The notes under the pieces: generated by a model
Databases searched by the model: none
What the model saw: the letters and a program-made list of their open reading frames with translations, nothing else
Told to the model about the DNA's origin: nothing
Shown here: positions 11,825 to 25,258 of the stretch, piece by piece
Position numbering within the stretch: the first letter of the stretch is position 1
Layout: each line of letters starts with the position of its first letter
DNA from: Oehlia diaphana
Taxonomy: Eukaryota; Glomeromycota; Glomeromycetes; Glomerales; Glomeraceae
Assembly: GCA_003833135.1 (NCBI GenBank)
Contig: QZLH01000369.1
Coordinates: 16,109 to 80,108 of the forward strand
Direction: 5' to 3'
DNA length: 64,000 bases
Made by a program: the position numbers and the translations under genes

Positions 11825-13107
11825 GCATACTTATAGTAAAAAAAGTAATGATGGGTATGTCCGTGAAAACATTTTGGGATCATTTTTTTAATGACCGCTT
11901 TTATAGCATTCATAGACAATAATGATTTGTCCGATAGGCACCATGGAATTTTTTTTTTACATATAATTTTTGAATAAATGTAATGCATAATCACGTGACT
12001 TAACATATAAAAATGCCACTTGCGTCCGAAATTGCAGTATTAAAATATACTACTAATGAGTGATGATTATGTTATATTCGAGTAAAATTTTATCAGTTAT
12101 TATCTGATCGCATAAATTATTGTTTAAAATAAATAATTTTGGGGCTACTAAAAGATGATTAGGCAATGGATCGGAATACCATATTCCATATGTTCATAGA
12201 ACTTCGATCATCAACGACTCATCAAATGAGTGGAAAAATAAAAATAGAAATACGTCCTTACCCGACCCGTTACCCCTATAAAAAAATTTATAAAAATTTT
12301 TTTTGTGCTTAAAAATATGCTGAAATTAAAAAGTTATGTATAATATAATTATAATATAATTATAATATAAGTATATGATAATATACTTAAAATATTCTTA
12401 AATATATGTTATAAATTAAATATAGTTATCACTGGAATATCATGATTTTCACTGCTGCTGATTTATCCTACGGTATCCGTACCATAAAGCCCTTATTTTG
12501 ACTAATAATGATAGACTTTTTTTTTCCAATATCCCATCTTTTTAAATAAACACTACCCGTGAGAATTTCACAAATTTTAACTAGGAACCGTGGAATAAAA
12601 TTTCAAAAGTATATATTAATTAAACATAAAAATTTGATTTTCAGGTTCAAGTATAAAATAAGAAAATTAAGTATATTTTTTAAGCCTATCTGCTATATTA
12701 ATTATATTAATTAAATATATTTTTAAGAATAAATATTTTTTATTAAGGAGATTGATCAACAAAATTTTTATTACGTAATTTTATTATCTGAATGAAATTC
12801 TCCGGATTGGCAAGGTGTAACGTGACGTGAATCGGAGTTTTTGAAAATGTGTCGCCATATGAAGTTAACGTCACCGCCAAGAATGAGTGTCCTTAAGGGT
12901 CCCTTAAATAAATTAGTACATAATTGTATATAAATGTAGTTTTATTGAATAAGCCAAGATACCTAAAAAGAGAATCTGATACAGGTGAAGGTGAATGCAG
13001 CGCGGAATCACGGGCTACATGAAAAAGTAAATATTTATATTAAAAGGTAATACCAGAGTTTTTTATTGTTTAAAAAAAAAAAAATTATAATACTCTCTAT
13101 CTTGAAA

Positions 13108-13149
<42 letters not shown>

Positions 13150-13168
13150 CAAAAAAAAAAACAAAAAA

Positions 13169-13510
13169 NNNNNNNNNNNNNNNNNNNNNNNNNNNNNNNN
13201 NNNNNNNNNNNNNNNNNNNNNNNNNNNNNNNNNNNNNNNNNNNNNNNNNNNNNNNNNNNNNNNNNNNNNNNNNNNNNNNNNNNNNNNNNNNNNNNNNNNN
13301 NNNNNNNNNNNNNNNNNNNNNNNNNNNNNNNNNNNNNNNNNNNNNNNNNNNNNNNNNNNNNNNNNNNNNNNNNNNNNNNNNNNNNNNNNNNNNNNNNNNN
13401 NNNNNNNNNNNNNNNNNNNNNNNNNNNNNNNNNNNNNNNNNNNNNNNNNNNNNNNNNNNNNNNNNNNNNNNNNNNNNNNNNNNNNNNNNNNNNNNNNNNN
13501 NNNNNNNNNN
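13169..13510. other. assembly gap (342 Ns)
   Basis: The unsequenced stretch is flanked on the left by A/T homopolymers and on the right by sequence duplicated at 24093. Confidence 0.98.
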
Positions 13511-13620
13511 GAATGAATGGTTTCTACGCAGTACTTTTTTCCGATAAGATGAAATTTTTTCAATTTTTAATTCAATTTTTAAGTTTGAGAAAAAAAAAAA
13601 AAATTTTTTTTTTAAAAAAA
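13511..13620. repeat. gap-edge segment duplicated at 24093-24202
   Basis: It starts GAATGAATGGTTTCTACGCA and is base-for-base the same as 24093 onward for about 105 bp, ending in the same A/T homopolymer block. Either a real duplication or a gap-edge assembly artefact. Confidence 0.9.
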
Positions 13621-13705
13621 AAAAAAAAAAAAAAATTATATATCCCTCTTTTTTGAAATTTTTTTTTTTTTTTTAAAAAAAAAAAAACTGCAAAAAAAAA
13701 CCGCA

Positions 13706-14997
13706 ATGGATATCCCAAAATATATTGGAGATGTACACCCAGAAGATTATATCAAAGAAATGAGAATATATTGTAATTTTAAACAAATTACAAATGAAGA
13801 TGATGTTTTAAAGTTTAGTAAATTGATGGTAGATTCAACCATTGATTTTCCTTCTAAAAACATAGAATCGTGTGAAGATCTTATCAAAGAGTTAAAAGAA
13901 CATATTACATTTTTGATTTTTAAAAATTCTAGTATAAGAAAATTACATTTATTAAAGTATCAACTTGAACGAGATGGTGGTGATACGCCAAAATTTATTG
14001 CTAACTTTCGTTCACTTTGTCGTAATGCTGAGATTAGTGATATCGATAGACAAAAACATCATTTATATTACACACTTCCAAATGATTTTTTTAGAAATGA
14101 ATTTATCAAACATTATGATGATATTAAAACTATGAATGATTTGGTTATTTGTTTTGAAAGTACTTTAAATGAATATTCTAGATTTATTCTAAATGGTTCT
14201 GTTGTAGCGTTAAAACATGTTGCTACTGGAAAATATCTTACTAGTAGTATTAAACATTACGAGACAGGTTCAAAAAATCAAGTGGTTTGTATTATTTCTT
14301 TACTGATTTTTGATTTTTTTTTTGTAATAATATACATATATTTATAATTGTTTATAATTTAGGTTTTTTGTGGGAAGTCGTTACGTGATTCAAACTCTGC
14401 TTGGACTATCAAGTGCCTTCAGAGTCCTGAATTTCTTCCTTATGAAAGCATAATCTATTTACAACATAATAATACCAACAATTTTCTTGAAATCTGTTCT
14501 GACCGTCATAATCTATCTCCTGTCTCTAAACTTACTGAAGGTAAACAACTTAATTTTACATTTCTCAAACGTAATATTTAAAGATTTATCAAGCTGCTTA
14601 CAATATATATATATATATATATTTTTTTTTGTTACATATACAGTGAGCTGTGGATCTAATAATAATTATAGCGATTATACATGGATTCTTGATCGTAGTA
14701 AACCCGAAAGTAAAGATGAATATTTAAAAACACAAGATATTATTCTTCTTAGGAATAAATATCCCGATTATCTTACTAATAAGCAAAAAGAAGAGGTTTT
14801 GGGTTGTAAAGATATTATGTTTACCATTGGCGAAGATGAATATCAAGAAGTTTATGCTCATTCTAAAGACAATATTGACGAATATGATGAGGTAATTATA
14901 ATTTTTTTTAGTAACTTTTATTCTTGTAAAGAATTTAATCAAATTAATTAATAAATTATCTATTTTCATACAGTGGTGCATTGAACTTATCGAATAA
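13706..14997 (+). CDS. MIR-domain-like protein of an expanded fungal family
   Basis: The exons are 13706-14284, 14363-14540, 14644-14891 and 14974-14997 (phases 0, 1, 0), giving 342 residues. The start ATG opens MDIPKYIGDVHPEDYIKEM. Residues 1-160 form a helical N-terminal region (with GGDTPKFIANFRSLCRNAEI) typical of a Glomeromycotina family. Residues about 165-335 look like a MIR beta-trefoil: VVALKHVATGKYLTS, then VFCGKSLRDSNSAWTIKC, IIYLQHNNTNNFLEICSD and VSCGSNN. It ends in a conserved-looking WCIELIE encoded by a 24-bp last exon. MIR domains occur in protein O-mannosyltransferases and in IP3 and ryanodine receptors. This protein has no membrane helices, so a soluble ligand-binding role is only a guess. 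Confidence 0.78.
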
Positions 14998-16398
14998 TTG
15001 TTGTAATTGCAAAAATTACTTTTTAATTTATCATCTACTTTCTACCCGAGATTGATGTTTTTTTGTAATCTATGTTTAGAAATTATTAAATTTGTCATCA
15101 TTTGGTAATGATTTTTATATTATATGCGTGTATTTAGTAGTCCAACTTAAATTTTGATTAAATCTAAGAAAAGTTGTATCCATGATCCTTTACTTATTGT
15201 TACGTTAACAATTTAATAAAGAATAAATGTAGATAAAGTTAAGCCACCTTATTGTTTAAAGACAAAGTAGCTTGTACAATTGTTATGTTGGTACATAAAA
15301 AAAAATCACATGTATAAATAAAGTAAATAATAAAACTTTGTACAACTTCTCTAGTACCAAAAGTATCTTAGGGACCGCCTCTTATTGTTGATAATAAACG
15401 GTTAAAATCATAACTCGGACAGATTCACGTGGGTCTAAAATAATGCAAGATAAGCCAACTCTAACCAGTTATAAACCGGTTAAATTTAACTGGTTAAATT
15501 TATAAACTTATTCGGCAAAATTACTGACAAACGGTATTATAGTTATTGTAGTTCTTTGTTTGAATAGATTCATTAGATGGTAAAAAGGGCCCATCTCGAT
15601 TTTTGATAAAAATCTGGAACATGACATGTGTCGATTGTATACTGTTGTTACTGCACGTGCAACGTGGTATTAATTCAGATGATTTTATTGAGAGTTGTGA
15701 CCATTATCCAATCATAATTAATCAGTCAATCATACGATTTTTGGTTTTTCGATGACGAATCGAACAATGTTTTTTAGAAAAAAAATAAAAATGCCAAAGT
15801 ATTTGGATAAAGAAAAATAATTATCCCCTCCCAATAATCCGTCTTTTCATTTCTTATTGCTTCTCGTCAATTTTCTCGTCAATTTTCGGGATTAATCCAT
15901 TCTTTCTAGATAAAAGATTTTAGATACGCCCTGTAAATACATAATCCAAAAAAAAAATATCCTAATATATATTTCCATAATTCAATTTTAATCACTTTGA
16001 CGATAAGGATCAAGCCCACTACCAAGAAAGTGTTTAATTATCAACTTCATCATGTAAATCAATATCAATAGAAATATAGAAATATAGAATCATTTTCAAA
16101 ATTTCACTTACCCTTGAAAAGAACTTGATAATCCGCTTTCAATATTTTTTTTTGTTGAAAAGGAAAAAATTAGAGAATTATAGTATAAAAGTTCAGAATA
16201 ATATTAAAAAAATTTATTAATGATTTTTTTTTCAAGGAAAGTGTGAATTAAATTGGTTCTAAATACATTTAATATTAAGTAATTAAAAAAAAAAACTAAA
16301 CTATATGTAACGCGGGTGCTGAAATTTTTTAAAGTTAACCCAGTCTAAATGTTAATTAGTAGTATATATTATTTTTGAGAAGGGGGATTTTTTTTTTT
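14998..16398. other. intergenic
   Basis: The spacer has short AACCGGTTAAATTT-type palindromic repeats near 15463-15505 and no gene. Confidence 0.5.
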
Positions 16399-17440
16399 TC
16401 ATTTGTAAATTAAAAATTTAGCAAGAATATAATCATTTTGAACAAAAATATACTCGCTCTTTAATTCTCTACTTATTTTAGATATTTCATCAATACTTAT
16501 TTTCATATGTTTACCTCTTCGAGATAATCTAGATTGATGTCGTGGAGCAAAACAATGCCGTAAATATGGTTTAACTTCACTAGAAAAGTCCTCACTTGAA
16601 ATATTACCAAATCTAATTAATTCGACATAATCTTTTAAAATTTCCCATAATTCATTAAAGTCCTTCTCCTCCCATTCGTTAACGTCCCTTTCACTATTAG
16701 AACACTTATGAATCCCCCATTTAACAACATATTTCCATATTTCAACTTCGTCCATCTCTATATCATCTCTTTTCAACAGGTCAATCAATAAATCTCCACT
16801 TAAATTAATAAAATCACTAGACTTAAATATTAATTCGGGATTCTCACTCATCTTTTGAATGCAAAATTCTTGAAGATTTTTACATTCAACAAATCGATGA
16901 GCATGATATTGAACTTTGATAAAATCTGTTTTAATCCAAGTATCAGCGAGAGATAATAAATGAGATTCTGCAAAATTCATTAATTCCGTTAACATAAATT
17001 CATCAGTAGCGCATAATAAGTCTAGTATTTCACAAGGCGTAAGCTCATCGAGAGACACAAAACCACTATACAAATGTCTATTAAAAAAAAAAGATTAAAA
17101 ATGAATAATCAAATAAATTTAAATAAATAAAAAAAAAATAAAAAATAAATGAATAAAATTTTTTTTCTTACTTGAGGATAATTTCAAAATTTTTTGGTGA
17201 AATATTTGGTTTTTCAAAAACTATTTTATCTCCCTCCTTTTTAATCCAATCGCTCGATAAAGCGATTCTAAAATAAGTTGATTGTGAAGTTAAAATTAAA
17301 GAATGAGCGAAAAATGTTTTACTATTTGAACCATTTCCAACTTTAATTATCGTATCATAATTAATATTTGGGTTTTGAAATAAATAATCGAAATTTTTTA
17401 TTAATCTATTTACTAAGATTTCAGCTGACTTAGATGACAT
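16399..17440 (-). CDS. BTB-BACK domain protein, copy 1
   Basis: Two minus-strand exons, 17440-17172 and 17077-16399 (phase 2), give 315 residues. The start is the ATG of MSSKSAEILVNRLIKNF. A BTB/POZ fold spans about residues 18-120 (YDTIIKVG, then KTFFAHSLILTSQSTYFRIA, then LYSGFVSLDEL). A BACK domain spans about 125-260 (FCIQKMSENPELIFKSSDF, LLKRDDIEMDEVEIWKYVV). BTB-BACK proteins are known adaptors for Cullin-3 ubiquitin ligases, with a C-terminal domain choosing the substrate. In this fungal family that is often TLDc, but here the C-terminal 50 residues (from CFAPRHQSRLSRRG) are short, basic and unlike TLDc. It may be a truncated paralog. Its paralog lies 2.7 kb upstream on the same strand. 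Confidence 0.85.
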
Positions 17441-20103
17441 TTTTTTATAATGTTTGTATTTTTTTTTTTTTGTTTTTTGTTTTCTTTTTTTCTTTGTTTT
17501 TTATGCTTTTTATGTTCGGGAGTAAAAGATTTTTTTTTTTTACAAAATGAGTATATTTAACAATTTATTTGTCCTGCATTACCCACATTAGCCGAATTCA
17601 ATTTTCCCAAAATAATCAATCAATCATGTGATACGGGCTGAACAACGCTTTTCGTCACCGGTCGGTACCGTTTTGTTGATTGATGAACAAAAACTTTCTA
17701 TTTTGAGAATCTAAATGAGGTTGTGCCTTTTTGATTTTTACTTTTTTGAAAATTATATATTAGCTTCTTTTTGGCTTAGGATAATTATTATCACTTCGTT
17801 TTAGTAAATTAGAGATCCGAAATTTATTTTTTTTTTGTCCTTAATATTTCATAAGTCTTGTGATCTTATTTCTCGCATTTTAATCATGAGAACTTGGGGT
17901 AAAAGAATTTATTAATAGTTTGCATTACCCCGTGTAGCAAGATATGATTTAATTGATTAACAAATTTGTCTGTTAATCGATCCTTCGATAATCCATTTTT
18001 TTTTTTTTTTCGAAACCGTCCGTCTGAAACAAATCCATTACGAATCTTTTAAATGCTTTTTTTTTTTTTTACAGATCTTTATTTATAATATCTTATTTGA
18101 GGTTTTTATCTCCGGTGAATATTCATCATATAAAATTACTTTTTATAGCGCCCAATTAAGAATTAAGGTTAAATGAAATTATTATTTGTAAATGTCTTGT
18201 CTTCCTTCTATAAGGATTTTTACGGTTTAAACTTCTCATGCATTCGTAGTTGTGCAAACAACCTACTTAACTATATAAATACATTTTATTTTCGGCATCA
18301 AAAAAGTAACTAATTGTGATTGAACGAACTAAACAGATCTTATGTTTATGCGATTATCTTTGACGGAATAACATTGTCAAATGTTTATACTAAAGTTTTT
18401 TTTATCATTTTAATCATGTGGTCTACTACTGGCGATAAATATGGTAATTATTAACAAAATATTACAGTATCATATGTTTGGCCACATGATTATTTTGATT
18501 TATTTCATGTAACACAGATAAACGGCGTGATAATTCATGTGACAATATAATAATGGATTTTCAAAGTCATAAGATTAATGATATATGCATAAATGTATAA
18601 CCAATTTTAAAGATAGAGATGTATTAGTTTCCAGACATTAACCTAAGGACCTAAGGAGTAAGGAATTACATAGTAATATAGTTTGTTCTCCTGACCTGGT
18701 CTTTTGATCTCTTTGAATATAAAGTTAATCCGTGTTTTATGTTCCATATTATTCGACTCGCTTAGAATTTTGCCGATTATGTAAAAAAAATGAAGAAAAT
18801 ATGGAAATATAATAAATATAAGGGAATTAATTATCCGGATAAAAACAAAGCTAGCCATTCATGATAGTTTGTCTCGGACCAGAACCGATATATTTATATT
18901 TAAGTCACATGATAATATCAAATTTCGGAGGGGAATTAAAAAACTAATTATAGTACTGACGACACTTTATCGTGATAAGTCATGTGAATTTTGCTTTATT
19001 ATATTTAAATCACGTGTGTAGGATAAGAAGTGTCCTTTAAATAGACCGCATATAGGGGTTTACTTGACCCCGGTTCGGGATAAATTTATCCATAAATTAT
19101 ATAGACGAAGCTTTCAATTACTTTTCTTTGGAATTAGACGCTTCCAAATTCAATAAAAGGCTTCCAAAATTTTCATTGGAATTGGCAATGAACATCACTG
19201 CATAAATAATTACACGAAATATTTTTTTTCACTTCTTGATTATCAGAACAATGCACTAGTGTAAGTTTTGGATTGAAACATTGTACAATTGAATTAGATG
19301 TGCTGTATTGTACTGTACATCCGATTGGAAAAAGTTCAACATTGGTTGTACGATATTGTAAACGCGGAACTTTATTGTAGTTATTTATTAAAACGTAATT
19401 ACGGTACGGTCGCGAAATTATATACAGCATATACCGAATGGCAAAATTTTTCATGGCGAATGACGTAATCGTAAAAAACTTATTATTCAAAATGTCAACT
19501 TCGTAATTGCGTGCTCAAAAGCACCTATAGGCTTTATTCACTTATTTATAATAGTTTTATGTATACTAGAGAATGGAACTTTCGCAATTCTGGAACGGAC
19601 TATGTGGAACTAGAATAGGTTTCTTTATTTACTAGAAACTGAATGTATATAAATAATATTTCCCAAAAACTTTTCATATTAATATAAGGTAAATTCACTG
19701 AATTTTTATTTGATTATGATTGTAAAAATTGATAATTATAACATTATGCTAATTATACTAACTTCATTAAATAGGCCCCAAATCTTTTTTATTCATATAA
19801 ACGAGAAGATTGGAATCTTTCAAATGTATAATGCTAGTCAATATTTAATAAAAGTTTAAACTCTTGTTGACTACGATAGGATAAAAATAGCAACAATGGG
19901 CATTTTATAATAGATCACATTAAGTTTTTTTTTTTAAAAAAAAAAAGTCCTTTTCACGAATAACTCAAAAAATTTAAATTATTTTTTTTTTTACGATTTT
20001 TAAATTAAGAAACTGAAAGATACAAGACATTTGATCATAAAAGGATATTAAACCAAAACTCATCACTAATAAGCGTAGTAGTTTAAAGCCGAAACTAAAT
20101 TGT
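17441..20103. other. intergenic between BTB paralogs
   Basis: No supported gene. Open frames near 18643-18858 and 19173-19490 on the minus strand are short, without family likeness or introns in phase. No remnant of a TLDc domain was found 3' of the copy at 20104. Confidence 0.5.
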
Positions 20104-21104
20104 TCAAAACCCACCAACACCAGGCTGATGAAGTTTCTTATTTCTTGGGGACTTATTAGTTTGTTGTGGCTTAATATAATTCCAAAGTAGGTTTTCATAC
20201 ATCTCTCTAGGAAACATTAATGAATATGGTCTAACTGCATTAGAAAAACTCTCGCTTGAAATTTCATTAAATCTGATTAATTCAACAAGATTTTTTACAA
20301 TTTCCCACAACTCATCGAAATTCTCTTTCTTCCATTCGTTAACATTTTTTTTACATAAATTATTAGAACATTTATGAGTTCCCCAATTAATAACATATTC
20401 CCATATTTTAACTTCTTCCATTTCTATATAATCCCTTTTCAAGAAATTAATCAATATTTCTTCACTTAAATTAATAAAATCATCAGAGTTAAATAATGTT
20501 TCAGGATTTTCACAGATTTTTTCGACGCAAAATTCTTGGAGATTTTTACATTCTAAAAATTTTCGAACAAATAGATAAATTTTAATTAAATCACTTTTAA
20601 TCCAAGAATTAGCAATAGATAACAAATGAGATTCTGTAAAATTCATTAATTCAGGTAACATAAATTCATCTGTAGAAGACAATAAATCTAATAATTCCGA
20701 CGTAGTAAGTTCGTTAAGTGACACCGTACCACAATACAAGTGTCTAAGGTATTGAAATATTGAAAAAAAAATTTGAATTTTTTTTAACGATTTTTATTAC
20801 TTTTTATTTTTTTTTTTTTTTTTTATAAATAATTTACGTACTTGAGTATGATATCAAAATTTATTGGTGAAACATTTGGTTTGTCAAAAATAATTTTATC
20901 TCCATCTTTTTTAATCCAATCACTTGATAGAGCAGCTTGAAAATATTCTGATTGTGTACTTAAAATTAATGAATGTGCGTAAAATGTTTTATAATTTGAT
21001 TCGTTTCCAACATTTATTATCATATCATGATTTTTATCCGAATTTGTAAGTAAATTTTCAAAATTTTTGCTTAATCTAGCTAATAACAAAATTTCTGATG
21101 ACAT
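20104..21104 (-). CDS. BTB-BACK domain protein, copy 2
   Basis: Exons 21104-20842 and 20743-20104 (phase 2 intron at the same place as in copy 1) give 300 residues. BTB spans residues about 15-115 (HDMIINVG, KTFYAHSLILSTQSEYFQAA, LYCGTVSLNELTTSE). BACK spans about 120-262 (FCVEKICENPETLFNSDDF, FLKRDYIEMEEVKIWEYVI). The two copies align without gaps over most of both domains, so they are tandem duplicates that have diverged. The C-terminus (NYIKPQQTNKSPRNKKLHQPG) is short and lacks TLDc or Kelch. Minus-strand sequence downstream shows no continuation. A role as a Cullin-3 adaptor is inferred from the domains only. Confidence 0.83.
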
Positions 21105-24100
21105 AAATTTTATTTCAGGTCAAAGAAAAAAAAGATGCTTTATAACAACAAAAGTGCGATGAAAATTTGTGAAAATTTTTTTTTTATTCTCCGAACGAGT
21201 AAATTGAGCCCGATTTAACTATATTTAGGATATTTACGCCTTATGTTACAAAATACAGTTAACGAATGTCAAATATATCATTTCTAATGAAAAAAAAAAA
21301 ACTAGATTAGATTTAATTGATGTATTGATGTATTGATGTTACAAATATTTATAAGTCTATAAATCTTAATTAGTAAAATTCGAGTTATTTAACCACGTGA
21401 ATTTTTGTCACTGCTATATGCTATATGGTTGATGCTGGCTAAGTAATAATGTTGGTAGAGAATTCATAATGCCGGCCAAACAGATTTAACTCACTGCAGT
21501 GATGTAAATTGTTCACGCAGTAGGCACAGCGTACATTACTTTTATTTCCCGCGTATTTCGTTGAAAATATTAGGCGGTATTTTCTTAGTAGCGCCCATCA
21601 TTATTATAATTTAATATATAAAGCGCATAGGTTGCGCATATGAATTTTATTAATGTTATCAGATATATGCTTTGCACGTATAAGAATTTTTTATAACACT
21701 GGTCTTATACTTTTAAAATTTCAATAATTTCATCAAGATAAAAGGCTTTTTCTAAATTCATTTCTATTCCTTCTATTGTATGGGAACAATTAACTAATAT
21801 TGATTAAGATGGAATTTTTGAAGGAAAATGCACCTGTACAAAATAATTTAATACAGTATATGAAGAAAAGCATTTGAACGGCATTTAATATTAGCTGAAA
21901 ATAAGCTAAGAATACAGATTTTTACCAAGGCAAGTTACATATAAATCAATGCATTTGAATTATGAAATGAAGATGCAGCGGCACAAAGTAGTCTGAAAAA
22001 TTATTATAAAGATGTGATAATAATTGCGCGTGATGTTTTCTCTTCGCCTCTTTCTTTTTTTTTTTTTAACCAGTAACTGTTAAAATAATGATAAAGGAAG
22101 TTAAATAAAACAAGGAACACAAATGGAACCAAGAACTTGTGCGTGTACCTAAAACGAGCGACTCGACTTCTTCGGTACTAACCTATTGTTTCTTGACGTT
22201 TTATTCTTTCCTTTTTATATATACTTTTCACTTACAAATGTAACTACTTCTTTACCTCATGTATATTATTCTTTTAATGGTTTTGCAGCCAAAATTTACC
22301 TGAATTCTACGTATATATAAATTAACTAATTATTAAAAAAACCTCGAAATACCGAATCTTCTCCCCGCATAATCTTTAATTTGATGTTACGAGCGAGAAT
22401 CTACTTGTAAAAAAAATTATTTTTCCAGATTAAAATTTTAAAAATATTCATTCGATAACATATATTTATTTTATACAGTCAAATCGCTCCCTTCCGTAAT
22501 TTCTGTAAAAACTTCGTGAAATATAACGAAATAAATTTTTATAGGGCACTTTATAACGTACAATAGAAAAGAATAATTTTTTATCTGATACGTTTACGGA
22601 AAAATAATTAAAAATTTGAGTAACTTGGATAATTTCCATGTTTGAGGCTATAATGTGTGAATGTGATACATTTGCGAAAATAACATGGAAATAAAAATAC
22701 ACGAAATAAATTTTTTGGCGTTTTATGACGAATAGTCACAAAATTGGATATAACAAACGATAAATTGAACAGATCACAAATAATAATAATTATTTTATTA
22801 ACTTGATGACGTCTTGTAAAAAAAAAAAGATTTTTCTATAAATTAAATTTACTGTAATAAAAACGCGTAATTAGTAATTGACGTAATAAAATTAATGTTT
22901 TACTATACAGTACGTCGCAACACAGACAAAAACCAAAACACACGGTGAAATCGGTGAAATATTATTTGACACAAAAAGAAAAATTAAAAACACCCATTTA
23001 TTAAAGAAATATTTATTATATGAAAAGTTATTTTAATACATACTTTTAAAACCCAATTTATCATAAAAAATTGCACAAAATTTCCGAATTTTAATATATT
23101 TATTCCTATGACTTTAAATTAAGTAATGTAATAAATAGATAATTTAAATAATTTAAGGTTACATGTGAGAAAAACGTCATTTTTCGCGAAATCGGAACAT
23201 TATATCGGGTCACAGGCGGGACGGGATCGGAATACCCGATTGGAAGAAAAAAAGGAAATAATGGAAATTTTATTGGCAAATATTTATGACGTCTTATGAC
23301 TTGGTTTTGTACATTTTGAATTACATGCATCATTTTTGAGACTTTTTTTAGTATTTCGGTAAATACAACTGTAAAATTAACATTATATTAAATTTAAATA
23401 TTTAACATTCGGAAAATTAGATTGTTACATAATCATTTTATAACATTAAGTGTGATACAGCATTATCGGGTAAATCCCGCGAACCCAAATGCATTATTAA
23501 TTAGTAAGTATTTAATATTTTTTACAATAGAATATACAGTATATATATATATTATTAAGATTTTTTTTTAAGAAAAATAAATATTTTATGGATTCCAAAT
23601 CGAGAATTCATAGCCTTCAAGATTACTAAAGTAATAAACGGGAGTAACAATAACAAAAGCGCAAATTATGGATTAAAAATTATTAAAATTATTATTATTC
23701 GTTACATTTTAATACGGAGTATTTGTAAAAAAAAAAGGGAGTAAATAAGAAGGGTCCTATTCAACTAGAAAAAAGACATTGTGTAAAATCGTTTGTTACC
23801 GTCAACCAATTTCATTTCTCCCGTCATTACTCAAGTAAATTAAAGATATGAGATATCATTGGTCCATCTTTCCAAATTGTTTAACGCAGTAGACACAAAA
23901 CCTTGAACATAAGATTGCATTTTTATTTATAACAAACATACGCCGCATTTAGTTTGTAAATACAAAGTTTGCGAAATTTATATTAGACTAGTATTAATTT
24001 AGGATCATTCAAGTCGATTTATTTTATTTGTAAACCACTTCGATTGGCATAACTTAAAGAACCATGATCAGTGTAAGAATTTTAGATTGCATGAATGAAT

Positions 24101-25258
24101 GGTTTCTACGCAGTACTTTTTTCCGATAAGATGAAATTTTTTCAATTTTTAATTCAATTTTTAAGTTTGAGAAAAAAAAAAAAAATTTTTTTTTTAAAAA
24201 AAAAAAAATAATAAAAAAAAAAAATAATAAAATAATTAGAGAGAAACCCGATTTATTAATAATAAAAAATAAATAATAACAAAAATAAAAAATAAATATA
24301 CTGCGAGAAAACAAATTTATGTAAAAAAAAATCTTTAGTGCGTGGAAATGAATCATTGTATCAAGTTAAAAAAGGTTAAAGGGTTAGGAGTAAATGGAGT
24401 AAATAATTATTATATTGGTGTAAATTGCTAAAATTTCGATGGAACCTTTACAAAATTTTGTTTGTTACATTTTTTTACAATTTATTATTATGAGGTATGT
24501 AATAAATATATATGCATTGACATGCACATCAATTGGGATGGTCTTCATTTTAAATTTGTGTAAATCATATTATGTGATTTATTTATATTATTTGAACCTA
24601 TATTAAAAGACCGTGAAAATCCGAACTCAAATATCAAATGCTCTTTTTTTTTAAAAAAAAATTTGTCACCAATCGACTCACATAAAAATTCTCATTTAGT
24701 ATCATTAAACCATGTGTTTTTATTATTTGCCGATACCGTATCAATGGTATCCAAGGTTTTGGCAACTTTTTATTGAAAATTTCCATTTATGTCAATTAAC
24801 TATAGGTTAAATAATATATTACACAACATAAACCGCATAAAACGAGAAGTGCAATTGTTTATTTGGTCGTATATATAATAAGATATTTATTGTTATTCAA
24901 GTATTTTTTTTTTTTTTATCACTTTTTCTCTTTTTTTTTTACACATACACATATATTCCGTTATATATACTCAATTCAATCATTTTTATCATATCAAGCA
25001 TAAAGGCATCAGGCATCCTTCCATTCTTTTCATTTTCTTTCATTTTTTTTTTTATTTATTTATCATAATATTACATGTAATATAATGTTGTAATAATTTT
25101 TTTAAAATTTTGAATTGGAGCAACTGTTTGTTTTCGCTCCATAATTTGTCATTCTTTATTTTCAATATTATACTAAACAAATCTTCCTTTTACCCTTTAG
25201 AATTAAAGTATTAATTCTTTTTCCTTATCCATTAAATACAATTAATAACTAATTAGTT
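21105..25258. other. 4.1-kb intergenic region
   Basis: No supported gene. It holds the second copy of the gap-edge repeat (24093-24202). The last 350 bp before the 7-TM gene are pyrimidine-rich (T-runs at 24903-24948 and 25046-25056), as in many fungal promoters. Confidence 0.5.
24093..24202. repeat. second copy of the gap-edge segment
   Basis: The same sequence as 13511-13620, in the same orientation, offset 10582 bp. Here it sits in continuous sequence. Confidence 0.9.

Larger units (their letters stand above)
9118..13168. other. long intergenic region
   Basis: About 4 kb contain no supported gene. It holds a MITE (11697-11824), one copy of a dispersed CCCTGTAAAAAAAGTC repeat (11168-11285) and a weak match near 9812-9850 to the interior of the Tc1-type MITE at 43949-44079. 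It ends in A/T homopolymers at the assembly gap. Short open frames here have no family likeness. Confidence 0.5.

Noticed and set aside
11616..12006. Open frames around the 128-bp MITE
   Set aside because: They overlap the inverted repeats on both strands and have no protein-like features.
13063..13656. Open frames spanning the N gap
   Set aside because: They consist of homopolymer codons and undetermined bases.
19173..19490. 105-residue minus-strand frame
   Set aside because: No recognisable domain, paralog or splice structure; its composition looks like random AT-rich sequence.
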